Source: Enterobacter sp. EA-1 (GTDB taxonomy: Bacteria; Pseudomonadota; Gammaproteobacteria; Enterobacterales; Enterobacteriaceae). From it: a DNA stretch of 64,000 bases. The number at the start of each line of letters is the position of its first letter. Positions within the stretch are counted from its first letter, which is position 1. Where the stretch lies: positions 2,790,001 through 2,854,000 of the forward strand of contig CP025776.1 in the NCBI GenBank assembly GCA_002886105.1, read 5' to 3'. The position numbers were made by a program, and so were the translations under genes. The notes under the pieces are model-generated. The model saw only the letters and a list, made by a program, of their open reading frames with translations. It was not told where the DNA came from and made no database searches. Of this stretch, positions 9,974-21,156 are shown in pieces.

Positions 9974-11557
9974 CATAGAAGTTCGGCTTCGCGTTAGTGG
10001 CCCAGCTAATACCCTGCACCTGTTTCGATTTACCCAACTGATACGCCGGAATATAAATCGGCACCGCCCACGCCTGATCAATGATCTGCTGCTGGATGGC
10101 GTAATAGAGGCGTTTACGCTCCGCGTCGCTGGCACCAACGGCGGTCTCCAGTTGACTATCCAGCGCTTTTTACCCGGCTGAAGTTGTTCCCTTTTGGCGG
10201 AATGTAGTTGGAGTGAAACACCGTGCGCAGAATGTCCGGCTCCGGGCGAACAAAGTAGTTCGAGATAATGTCATAGTGATTCGCCGCCGTGCGACTGCTG
10301 AGGATGCCGGAATCCAGCGGATCGAGTTTCAGTTCAAAGCCGGCCTGCTTCACCTGATACTGAATCACGGAACAGCGTCACATCCGCCGCTTCCACATCG
10401 CTGGAGGCGTAGCTGAACTGCACCGACAAACGCTTGCCCTCTTTCAGCCGATAACCTTCGCCATCTTTTGCGTCCAGCCTGCCTCATCCAGCAGGCGATT
10501 GGCTTTTGCAGATCAAACCCCCACTTACCGGCAATCGACGGATCGTAATCCAGCGTCGCAGGCCCGAGGATGTTGTCCGCCGGTTTCAGAATGCCGAAAA
10601 AGGCCGCCTTCACCACGGATGCGCGATCGATAGCGCTCTGGAACGCCCGGCGCACCTTGACGTCACTAAAGATGCCGGTGTCGCTATTCAGATAAAGGAC
10701 GCGCGGTACACCGGGGTTCTCCCCGGGTAATGACGTCCAGTTTCGGGTTATTTTTCACCTGCGCGTAGTTCACCGGTGGAATGGCGTCGATCACCTGCAC
10801 CTGACCGCTATTCAGCGCCCCCGTGCGTACCGCAGATTCCGGCAGATACTTGAACTCAATACCGTCGAGCCGGTGCAGGCCCTTGATGACTGGCGTAGCC
10901 CGGTCCCCAGTGATAATCCGCGCGCTTACTCAGACGGCTGCCACTGCCTTTCGGAGTCAAGAATAAACGGCCCGGACCCCACCACCGTGTTACTGGTGTT
11001 GGCGCTCTTTTCAGGTAGGTCGGTGACTGAATACCTAAATAGGGCAAACTTAAGCCCTGCAACAACGGTGCAAACGGAGACTTATAACGGATCACTACCG
11101 TGTACGGATCCGGCGCGGTAATCGACGCCACCGGGCCAAGCAACGATTTGGAATAGCTGGAGGTGGTTTTCGGATCAAGAATACGGTCAAAGTTGTATTT
11201 TACCGCTTCAGCATCCAATTTCGTGCCATCACTGAAGGTGACATCCCCGGCGGAGATGAAAAGTGTATTCGGTATTGTTGTCGTTAACCTCCCAGCGCTG
11301 TGCAAGCCACGGTGTAAAGCGGTTATCTTCCGCCCCGGCCCACCAGTGAATCCACCACGTTGCGAGTGACCAGCGCGGTGACGGAATAGGCGGTGATTGA
11401 CGGATCGATAATCGGCGTATCGCTCCCCAGTGCCACATACAGCACGCCGCCTTTCTGCGGTTCGGCGTAACCCGGAAAGGCAACACCAGCCAGAATGACG
11501 GCGGAAATAAGGGACAAACTGACAATACGGCCTGCAGTAACGACACGTTTTTTTCAT
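9954..11557 (-). CDS. Periplasmic peptide-type substrate-binding protein (frameshifted as read)
   Basis: SBP_bac_5 family protein of about 534 residues; I believe it belongs to the KPN_01854 subfamily (TIGR04028). Start ATG 11557 has AGGAAGAAAAAAGAG upstream. With one A removed from the A7 run after ATG, the signal peptide reads KKRVVTAGRIVSLSLISAVI. Mature domain: GGVLYVALGSDTPIIDPS, SYSKSLLGPVASITAPDPY, FAPLLQGLSLPYLGIQSP, VKVRRAFQSAIDRASVVKA, and a C-terminus ending NFYDVWIQR. At least five frame changes. It leads the operon with two permeases and a double ATPase. Substrate unknown; a short peptide or peptide-like molecule is usual. Confidence 0.88.
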
Positions 11558-12377
11558 CTCTTTTTTCTTCCTTTTTGAGTAGTGAAGGCGCGAAGCCATC
11601 TTAGGAAGAAAAAACCACCGGCAAACGATGTAAAACGTATATCCTTTGCCAGAAATTAGCGCTCATCAGCACGACAAACCACGACTGAGGCGCGCTGTTT
11701 ACCGGTTTTCTTTCAGATTCGTCTGCTCGATACCTGATTCTCAGCATCTATTCTCTTATTATGCGCTATCACTCGTCTGTTCGCATTGTATACATTAATA
11801 ACAACTATATCAGACATCATATACTCCATCTAACCCAGAACAATGTTTCAATAACATTATTTGCAGACTATTTAATAATTAAAATATTTTGACACTGCTT
11901 AATAACAATTTCGTAAAAAAGTTATTAACCACATGATTTAAATAGTTAATATTTTTATTTTATTCTCAATGTTGTATTTTTGATATTGCTGCATATTGTT
12001 AATGACGTTGCCTCAAAACTGTTTCGCAAAAGACACGGAGTGAATGCCATCGCTGAGGTAGCGCCATGCTCGCTAAAATATATGTTATTACAGACATTAA
12101 CCAATTACCGTAAAAAATAATAACCCAGCTTACTGCACGGGGAATCAACGGGTTTCGCCTGTTTTTACCCGGCACAATTTAAGCCATGCTTAATGTATTA
12201 TTCGACGCACCGTAAAAGACGACATTGATTCAACAAAGAGCAATAACTGCCCATAATACATTGATGCAAAAAACGTATTAACCACGTATAGCCACATCAA
12301 CAAACTGTTATTCATAAACATAATTACAATCTACCGGCGGGAATGGATCACTTTTTCCTCTTTTTCTGGATTATTGT
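11558..12377. other. Long AT-rich intergenic region
   Basis: About 820 bases between the divergent binding-protein gene and the first gene of the unknown cluster. No gene found. From about 11740 to 12360 it is clearly AT-rich against its surroundings, with runs such as TTTTTATTTTATTCTC near 11950. It must hold promoters in both directions and is a good candidate for H-NS binding, by inference from composition only. Confidence 0.6.
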
Positions 12378-13958
12378 ATGACGACACTAAGCTACTCCAA
12401 TGACGACAAAGATATTGTCAAAAGGTGATCGCACAATACGGCAACAAAGGCACATTCGCGATTGATGCCAATGACCCTTACTGGTGCGATTCTATGCAAT
12501 TCAACTGGCGCTGGCGGGCATCACCCCAAACAATTACCCGGCATTCAGCCGCCAGTGGAACGACGCTACCCGCTTTAAAAGCAGCGCCGGCAGCCTTGAT
12601 CAAGCCAGCGTCAACGGCGCGGTGCCGGTTTACAGCATTGTGGATATCAACTCCCTGGATGGCCGGAATTACACCGCCGATGCCCTCGATCGCTGCCTAC
12701 CCAGACGACCAATGTGACGCAAACGTTGGGGCTGTTTGACAGCGATGCCAACAGCGTGGGGCGGTAAATTACACCAAGTCCTATTAACGCGGCGGATTGC
12801 CATATTCAGGCTAACGGTGTTTATTCCCGTTCTCCGCAGGAAAACACAGAAAACGTTGCCGTAATTTATACCTTTGCGCAGACCATTAATCAGCAAACGG
12901 TGTTTGGCGCAGAAGTGATTGCCTCGCAAAGTTATCCCAAAGAAATCATTAGCCTCACCTACCGACCTGGGAAACATAATAGCCAGATTAAAATTTGTTT
13001 AACCCGCGAGTCTACCGACTGCGACTACTGGCATGATTATAATGGCGTGGTCAGCGTCCCCATTAAAGGTCAGGTTACCTATTTAAATAATATTGACATG
13101 AGTGGCGTCCGGTAAAATGCCCTCGGAACGCCATTTACCTTATTCGCACGTGCGGGCGGCGATCCCCATTACGCCGCTCAGTGATGTGAATGTTTAACAG
13201 TCCAAAACGCAAATCAACGGCAATAGTATTTCCGGGATCTTGACTGGCTGAGGTTTAAAACGGTTGATTTTCAATCTGGTGAAAATGTTTATTATATTTT
13301 CAAAATGGGGGTTTCCGTTGGCGGAAAAACGTCGCCAGCTTTATTACAAATGCGCCCAAAAATGTATTACCCGAGCAGCGTTTTCTTAATACGTTCACCA
13401 TAAAGCCAATGCAAATTGTTTATGGCTGCCGAGCCAAAGGTACGCAAATTACGATGCAGGATGGCAGTCAGAAAAATATTGAGACGATTGTGCCGCGAAT
13501 GGGTATTATCCCAGCAACAGCGTTATTTACGTGTAGAAGATGTGATTCGCGGTAATGAACTGATTGTCGGGTGATTCATTTTACCTCTAAACATGGCGCG
13601 CAAAGCCTGACCACCAGCGCCGGGCACCCCATCTGCACCACCAGCGGCATCATGCTGGCAAAGGAACTGACGCAGCAACACAGGCTGATAACGCATGAAG
13701 GGGAATCCGCCATTGATGCCATTGAGACAACAACGGATGAACAGGTCGTTTATAACCTGCATCTGTCGACCGACGATCCCCTTGCCGATGGGCTGGAAGG
13801 TCGCAGCACGCTGTACGCCAACGGTGTACTGGTGGGCGACAGCCAGATGCAGTGGCAGTACGAAGAAGAGTACAACCAGCGCCCGGTAAATGCTGGATCA
13901 ATTGCCCGACGAGTGGCGTCAGGATTACCAGAACTACATTACGGTAATGGGAAAATAG
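12378..13958 (+). CDS. Hint (intein/hedgehog-like) domain protein, first gene of the unknown cluster (frameshifted as read)
   Basis: About 526 residues, starting MTTLSYSNDDKDIVK with no signal peptide. The N-terminal ~345 residues are unrecognised and beta-rich (VNGAVPVYSIVDINSLDGRN; YTFAQTINQQTVFGAEVI). From ~13427 to ~13845 lies a Hint-type domain: nucleophile-like Cys in YGCRAKGTQITMQDGS, then IHFTSKHGAQSLTTSAGHPI, SGIMLAKEL, and the closing VYNLHL plus STLYANGVLVGD. In splicing inteins the end would be HN; here it is GD. A 37-residue tail ends at TAG 13956-13958. Frame changes occur near 12425, 12490, 12700, 13110-13260 and 13500-13570. The next gene starts 4 bases later. Confidence 0.7.
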
Positions 13959-13962
13959 CGCC

Positions 13963-15696
13963 ATGTACGAAGGCTATCCGGATTTCCAACAGATCATCAC
14001 CAGCGACGATCACCTTTTCGTCGCGGCTTACCGGCAGGATGGGGTGTTCTATCTCTACCCACAGAACAGCGCCATCCTTGCCACGGAACCGCCTGCCGCT
14101 GGCGTTTTCGCTGGATATTATCCGCAGCTACAGCCTGCAGGTGATCTACGGCAAACTGGCGTTTACTTGCCACTTGCCGACCAAAAGACGCTGGTGAACT
14201 TCAGTCGCCAGCACCTGGACTCCAGCATCCGCGCTGCCGGTGTCCCCCGATCAACTGGGCTTCAGCGCGCCGCTTGCGTATCCCTCCACGCTAACCGACG
14301 CCCCTATGACCCGACTCGGGTACACCGCACAAGATATTCAGTTTATTGTGCTGCTGGATGTCCATAGCGCGGCGTTGATTGAAAAAAGTCCTGCGTGATG
14401 ATATTGCCGGCTTTGGTGCGCGGATGGATGGCGGCGTTATCGGCGTCTCCCCGCGTCTGGACTATACCGTCGACACGAACGTGAAAACGCTGATTACCGT
14501 GCTGGCCGACAATGTACCGGGCAGTGAGCGGCGGGCGGACAATCTGGTCGTTTTTAACTACCTGCAACTTGCCGGGTATCTTGCTGAACATCTCACCCGG
14601 CTTCCGCTCAACATCACGCCGGTGTTCACGTCAACGGATCCGGCGCTAATACGCCTGTTCAGCCGTGCGTTGCTCGACCGGTTGTACAATCGTTACGGAC
14701 AGCCGTGGTCCGGCCCTGTTGATAGCAACACCACCGGATTGGCCTGAACATGCCGAATGACGGGCACGATGTCATTGAACTGTTCCGGGAGGAACTGACC
14801 CGTCGCCCGCTCTGTTTCACCCTTGATCCGTTTGCCGCCGCGCAGCAGATCGCCAAAGTCGACATCAACGCCATTCTGCATTATCCCGAACCGCTGCCGA
14901 TGCCAGACGGCAAGCTGATGTTCGATCTGTTCTACACTGCCACCGGGATTGAGCGATCGCGTCAATATTGATGTGCAAATAACGATCCCCGCCGGGGCTG
15001 CTGTACCCCACGGAGCAAACAAAAACGCTGCTGCTGCAGGCAACAACCACCCATTTAGCCTGTGAGTTTTATAACAACAGCCCGGACGGAGCAGACAGTT
15101 ATCACTACCAGTGCGCATTACCCCGTCAACCGATCACGGACGTCAGTTTCTGATCGGCGAACTCACGCCCTTTACTGGCAGCACGCTGGTGCTGGGTGCT
15201 GCCCTGCCCGTTTTTAACCATCAATATCGATCCAGTGCTTTGCATCCAGCTGCCGGTTAAGCGGCATCTTCCACAGTCAGGATAAGAACGTTCCCTTGCT
15301 GTTAACGGAGAAAGCGCAGTGGTTCAGCTATCCGCGACTCGACAAGGAGGACCACGCGGAGCTGACCGCTGAGCAGTGTCCGGGCCGGGCGTCGTCCCGT
15401 TGCCGACCCCCGTGATGTTAAGCACCACCATTGGCGCATGGTGTTTCCCGCAGTTTGGCGCACAGCGTGCGCTGATAACCGTCCACTTTCCGGCGACGAT
15501 GCCCTACGTGGAGCTGCTGTTTCAGGCGCAGGGACGGGACGATGAGCAGGCACATGCGTTTACCCACTCGCAACCCACCTTTGAGTATCGCTGGACCGTG
15601 ACGTCAATATTCGCCGCGGGTTTTCGTTACAGGACACGTACTGGCGAGTGGTCGGATTACGTAAGCGGCGATCAAACGATCGATATAGAGGCCTAA
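13963..15696 (+). CDS. Unknown-cluster protein 2, beta-rich (frameshifted as read)
   Basis: About 577 residues, from ATG 13963 (MYEGYPDFQQIITSDDHLF) to TAA 15694-15696 (GDQTIDIEA). I do not recognise the family. The composition is of alternating short beta strands: IIRSYSLQVIYGKLAFT, TAQDIQFIVLLDVHSAALIE, VLRDDIAGFGARMDGGVIGV, VKTLITVLADNVPG, KLMFDLFYTATGIE, and a final module MPYVELLFQAQGRDDEQA followed by FEYRWTVTSIF. No signal peptide or membrane span. Frame changes near 14100, 14175, 14380, 14740, 14950 and 15200-15370. The stop is 2 bases before the next ATG. It could instead be continuous with the Hint gene if one A is removed near 13955. Confidence 0.6.
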
Positions 15697-15698
15697 CC

Positions 15699-17119
15699 AT
15701 GACAGCCGAATACCTCAACCCGGAGCAAACATTGCAGGATTTTTTCTGCTGGAGAGTGCGTTTGCTTTTCACGATCAAACCCAACCGGCGGATGTACACC
15801 TATGGCCGTTTTACCCCGGATCTGGTACTGGATATGCAGAATACGCCGGTGAGCGCCCTGCACCTGATAACCAGCCCCGGCGGCGGCCTCGCCACGTTTA
15901 TTTCACCTCAACTCCCCGCAGACCGAGGGCCATTGCCGCGTGGATCGAACAGCATATCGCACCCGTAGGGGTTGCAGAACGTCCAACTGATGCAGTGCGA
16001 GAGTCAAATCGCCATTGGTCTGCGGTTTGTTAACAACGCGGACGGCACCTCCAGACGGCTGGAATTCAGCGACGCAAAGCTGGCGCTGACCCATACCGAA
16101 AGCAGCCAGTTGGCGGGCGCGATTCAGGGAACGGCAAACCAGTGTTTCTTAACACCCCTCGACGTTTCTGGTCATTTGCCGCGGACGGCAAGCTTGACGC
16201 AGACTGGCTCGCTCTTTTTACGTCTGGCGGTGACGCAGGGCATCCGCCAGAAACCGGAACTGATTGTGCTGATCGATCAGCAAATTGACGTTGGTGCGAT
16301 CACGTTTACCCACCACTATGTCAATTCACCGTCTGCGGAAACCCGGGCGCTGGTACGCAGTGAACTGGTGAACTCGCGGCGCTGCTGACCGGTAACACCT
16401 TAAAAACGTCACCAGCATTAGCCAGTTACCCGATCATCACCTATAACATCACCTACAGCCACAGCGTGCCGCAGCGTTATTTGCTGGAGTACGACCAGAT
16501 CCGCGCCGCTGCTCAGTCAGTTGCCTTTTGATACGATCGTCTCCTACAGCCCATCGCCACTGCCAGAACCCTCAAGGCCGGATAAACCCGTTGAGCACCA
16601 TCGCTGCACCGTACAACTGGGTTTTAAAGCGAGCGAGTACAAAATAACCGCCATCGAATTACGCTGGGCAGTCAAACGCAGGCCATGCAGTGGCCCGCAT
16701 TTCCTCCGGTCACGCTGGAGAACGAGGGTACCCCGGCGACATAACGTTGACGGTCACCTTCGCCGACTACTCCACCTTCACGAAAACGCTGTTCTGGCAA
16801 CAGGACATTACCCCTGTACGGCCGACATTGGCGTGAATACCGTGGTGTTCGACGCCAGCCATCTGGCAACCGTGTTTGCCAGCATCTCCGGCAACGCCAC
16901 CGGGTTCCCGCCACCTCTTCGCTGAAAAGTCTCCACCAATTTTCAGGTTTTCCGGCAACCAGTGGCAAAGCACCGTTGTTGAATACCCATGCCGAAAACC
17001 TGAACGGGCGCATTGAATACCGCTGGGAGGGCGTACCGGCGTCACACTGGTCGAAGAAATACGAGTCAGGTCCACAGCAGTCCACCGTCAGCCCCATCCT
17101 GTTGCAGTACATCAAGTAA
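15699..17119 (+). CDS. Unknown-cluster protein 3, beta-rich (frameshifted as read)
   Basis: About 473 residues, ATG 15699 (MTAEYLNPEQTLQDFF) to TAA 17117-17119 (ILLQYIK). Family unknown. Readable parts: TPVSALHLITSPGGGLATFI, QIAIGLRFVNNADG, FSDAKLALTHTESSQLAGAI, PELIVLIDQQIDVGAITFTH, YPIITYNITYSHSVPQRYLL, CTVQLGFKASEYKITAIELRW, and IEYRWEGVPASHWSKKYESG near the end. The last module resembles the ends of proteins 2 and 8 (an aromatic Y-R-W strand, then a basic Y strand). No signal peptide. Several frame changes (15740, 15930, 16140-16380, 16510, 16660). It sits 2 bases after gene 2 and 21 bases before gene 4. Confidence 0.6.
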
Positions 17120-17140
17120 CATCACTGAGAGGAAACGCAC

Positions 17141-19320
17141 ATGTTAACGACCGCATTGCAGCAATCTGTCAGAAATTCCTGTCAGCAGCTATTTAGGCCT
17201 CACTGAATATGCCTATACCTGCTACGCCGACAGTAATGACAAGAACGTTTTTACGTCGTGCCCGGAATTCCTGTCTTCTCCGCCCGGGACGGCAGACCAC
17301 AGTTTATGTTCTACAAGTACCGCAGCACCGACCAGCAGGGCGGCTATGCACAGTTTACTGTTAACCTGCCCCAGCCCACGGAGGAGATGAAAGATAAGAT
17401 CCGCGCCCTGCTCTATAACAACATTTCAGGGCAACTGAGCGCCAAATCGACGCTGATTGTGAAGTACGTGAAGGCCAATAAAGCCTTTAAAGACGATCCG
17501 ACCAACAAAACGAAAGAAAAGATCGCGATACCGCGCTGAAAACACCGGCTTACCGCCGAACAGGCCAGTGTCTATGAGGAGTTGTACGACCCCAGCAAAG
17601 GCGATGATCAATTCTTAAACCGTCTGATGCCCGATGAAGCGAAAAGATAAAGCTGCAACAGCCGCGTTATACCACTGCGCAGGCCACCTTGATCCTCGAT
17701 AATAACAAGGCGTTTTACCGGGAGATCCCTGACGGTGTTAACCCCATCGGGTCTGGGTGACAACGATACCGTATTTAGCCTGTCGCTGACCGGCGAAGGC
17801 GCCACGCTATTCGAACAGGTTCTCAAAGGCTCTGAAAAATGCCAGCGTCGGCGTCCGGTTTAATTTCACGCTGGATGCCTCACTCCCGGCGGCAAGCGTT
17901 ACCGTCAGCTATAGCAGCGAAAAACCAAAGAGGTGACGCAAACGATCGATCGCCACACCGGTCTGCCGATGAGAAGAAAATCGAGCAAAAATACCTCGAC
18001 GCGCAGGCCATCACCTCCAAAGTGGATATTGGGCCAGAGGAACTGGGCATGAGCCAGAGCAGTACCTCGCCCTCGAAAGAGTCGCTTCGCCTGTGGGGGC
18101 AGAAACAGGTCGAGCAGATCCTCAGTAGCCAGACCGGTCTCGATATGAGCCTGAATCTGCTGAACGATGTTGGCGGCTTCGATAAATTCAAAGAGAGCCT
18201 GAATGACACCCAAAGTTTCACCCGCGTCTATTCAGAAAACGCCGTGGTGTTCCTTTACCATCGCGCCGCAAACGCAGCTCCCTCGATTCTTTCGCTGTTG
18301 CAGAAAGGCGAAAACTGGACGATTACTTTAAAGAGTACGATCTCGACGACCCGTTCTACAGTCACCTGCAACCGGAGTTCTATGTCACCCGCGATCTGGC
18401 GAAATACAATATTGAAAACGTTATCGTCACGGTTAAATATGGCGACAAAGCCTCTACGCTGACCTTCGACAAAGATAACGATAAGCCGAAAAAACGGATT
18501 ACTGGTATGTCGACCAGAAACTCGGTCGCGTCTACAGCTACTCCTACGTGGTTAACTTCTCCGGCGTCCATGCCAAACCCTATCATTCCGGGCCTATCGA
18601 AGTAGTGGATAGCCCGGGTGGAAACCATCAACGTCGCCCAGTGCGGTATCGTCTATGCGGATATTGCCACGCTGATCTCACCGGCGGGCTGGAAAATCTT
18701 CGAGCAGGTGGTGGTTAAAACGCAGCATTCCGATCCCAAACATGGCATTGAAGAGAACCCGGTAAACCAAATCGTTACCGAGAAAACCCGCCACAGCCCT
18801 ATATTTATCCGATTGGTATTAAACAGGAAGAACTCGATTCTTCTTCACCGCCGACTACCACCGTCGATGGCAGTAAACTGACCTATGTGCCGCCGGGTTC
18901 GGACTCCAGCTCAGTTGCCGGATTACGCCACCACCAAAGCCAACCAAATCCAGATCGAGAACGCCCTGCCGCGGCAGCAGAACTTTAACGTTGTGTTCCA
19001 GATCCCGGAACAAAACGTGGCGTTTATCTCCTTCGACTTGTACATCGACTATCCGCGGTACCATTTTAAAATCACCAAAATCTGACGGTGGACGAGTTCC
19101 CGGAGAACAAGAAAACCATCGTCAAATCACTCACCGTGCAAGTTATGGCGGATGAGGCCGGTAACGAGGCTGCATACAGTTATAAAGCAACCATTGTTTA
19201 TAACGAAAACCGGAAAAGAGATTGAGGATAAATTCACCGGCACCACGGTGTTTGTTAGCGATATTTCCCGCCGTGGTAATGCGCTGATGCATTCCCCCGG
19301 CGCCTGTCTCTCTTGATTAA
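17141..19320 (+). CDS. Unknown-cluster protein 4, long tandem beta-module protein (frameshifted as read)
   Basis: About 726 residues, ATG 17141 (MLTTALQQ) with GAGAGGAAA upstream. After an early frame change it reads SEIPVSSYLGLTEYAYTCY, then PQFMFYKYRSTDQQGGYAQF, LTAEQASVYEELYDPSKG, VGVRFNFTLDASLPAASVTV, an alpha-helical insert (EKKIEQKYLDAQAITSKV; SLRLWGQKQVEQILSSQTG), and then several ~100-residue beta modules such as IENVIVTVKYGDKASTLTF and FNVVFQIPEQNVAFISFDLY. The DQQGGYxxF segment and the later modules match protein 6, so the two are paralogues. No signal peptide. Many frame changes. The end is uncertain by a few codons (TAA 19318-19320 preferred). Confidence 0.6.
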
Positions 19321-19334
19321 GATGGACAACCGCT

Positions 19335-21147
19335 ATGTCCAATATCATTATCCAGAACAATATTGCTTTTATTCCGGCCGCGGTGGAGCGCCCGATATTT
19401 TATTATATTGCGGCAACGCCGACGTGCATTCTCCATACCGATAACACGCCCGCCGTGCAGTTGCAGGTCTTTCGCAACAGCAGCGATCCGGGCGATGTGT
19501 ATGCCATGCTGTCGCTGCAAACCCAGTTGATCAGCAGGGCTGCGGCGCAAGCTGCGGCGAGATCCTGCCCGGCAATCCCTGCGGATGCCGTGTTGCAACC
19601 CTTGCAGGCAATAGCCTGTAGTGCGACCTAAACATTCCCGCCATGCTGCCTGAGCAAGTGAACAGAGCCTCACTGAGCAATGAACAAGTGTGCTATCTCT
19701 TCGGCAGAATAGAGAAAAAGAGGATATTGAGGTACTGGTGGCGTTATTACGCTCCCGCAATCCGCCCCTGTTGCCGTAAGTTATAAAGTGGATTATTTGC
19801 AACAGTTACCGCCCTCAACGTTTGAGCTGGAGGCAAACTGGCAGGAGGTATATGACTATTTAAAACCAGCGTAGGATTTAACATCCTTATTTTATCAGTT
19901 GATATTGAGGATATTTCTTCAACGCTGATTAGCCAGCGCACCGTCAAGATTAAGACCCGTCAAAGCGACCCCGACAGCCATATTATTCAGGCCGGTGAAG
20001 AATTGACGACTATTTTAATCAGTGAATTTTTCACCCCGGTGTTTGCCCATCAGGCACCTGAGACGCCCCCGTTTTGGCTTTATCTGCAACAGGTCTCGCT
20101 GAAGGAGATGGATAATCGACGTCTGAGTGCGAAGCTTTCGGAAACCACCGCCGTCAAGCGCTCCATCTACCCTCAGGCACTCTTTGGCGCGCTGGTTGAA
20201 AACAGCGATTATCAACCGCAGCGCGTGATCGAAATGATCGATCTGAAAGATGATTTTTTGCTCACCGTACGGTCAATGTGCATCTGCTCAACCCGGAGCT
20301 TGACGATAATATTCTGCTGGTGGTGGCAAACATCTATGGCAAGCAGAACCGGCGCTCAAGTTCAACGCCGGTGCGCCACAGCCGCAGACCTTTTCCCGTC
20401 CCAGTATTCTCGATCCCAACACCGGCGAAATGGTCTGGCCGGTCAGTTATCAGTTTACGGTCTATTTCCAGCAGCCCATTGGCGGCCCCGGCGAGCGTGA
20501 GTTCCGGGCCGATGAGCACCTCGCTGGGGGACGTCTTCCTCGACGTTGAGTCTTTATATGCGCGCTATGACTTTACGATAAAACGCAGTCGCACTTTAAC
20601 TGGGACTGGTATGACTCGGTGCTGGTCACCGTCATCTGCCAGCATTTGCGGCAGAAAACAATCGCATTGCGAAAAGTTTCCTGCTCGATCAATACACCAC
20701 GCACGTCAATTACCCGCAGATGCTCCCGGACGCCGATCTCTGGCAGTTTGACGTCACGAAGCAGTACAGCAATGCCGCCAATGCCCCGCATATCCCGGTC
20801 ACGCTGAACCCGAGGGCTATCGGGCAGGATGTTTTCATTTTTCGACGCTCTATCCGCAGCGCACGCTACAGGTTGCCGCCGGATTTGACTGGCAGGTCGT
20901 CAGACAAGCCACGGTGTTTCTCAGTTACAACAGCGGGCCTGACGGTCCCGTGCTCCAGCAGATGCAGATGTTTACTGAAGATGGCGAGAACCCGCAGTCA
21001 TTCTCCGCCGACCAACTGAACGCCGACTGCCGCACCATTGCCCTCGAAACTCGGGTCGAGTTTCAGCCGGATCACAGCAACGGTAACGATCCGCGCATCA
21101 ACACCACCACGGATGCTGATTTTATCGATATTGCCAAACTCATTTAA
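19335..21147 (+). CDS. Unknown-cluster protein 5, beta-rich (frameshifted as read)
   Basis: About 604 residues, ATG 19335 (MSNIIIQNNIAFIPAAVERP) to TAA 21145-21147. Family unknown. Readable parts: CILHTDNTPAVQLQVFRNSS, DIEVLVALLRSRNPPVAVSY, FNILILSVDIEDISSTLISQ, WLYLQQVSLKEMDNRRLSAK, VNVHLLNPELDDNILLVVAN, YQFTVYFQQPIGGPGEREFR, ADLWQFDVTKQYSNAANAPH, FDWQVVRQATVFLSYNSGPD, and the end DADFIDIAKLI. The pattern of strand-forming repeats resembles proteins 2, 3 and 8. No signal peptide. Frame changes near 19545, 19700, 19780, 19865, 20265, 20355, 20520-20590, 20650 and 20840. It lies 14 bases after gene 4 and 9 before gene 6. Confidence 0.6.
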
Positions 21148-21156
21148 GGAACCGCT

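Noticed and set aside
13427-13845. A true splicing intein
   Set aside because: The closing His-Asn and a following Cys/Ser/Thr are absent, and the flanking parts do not join into a known host protein.
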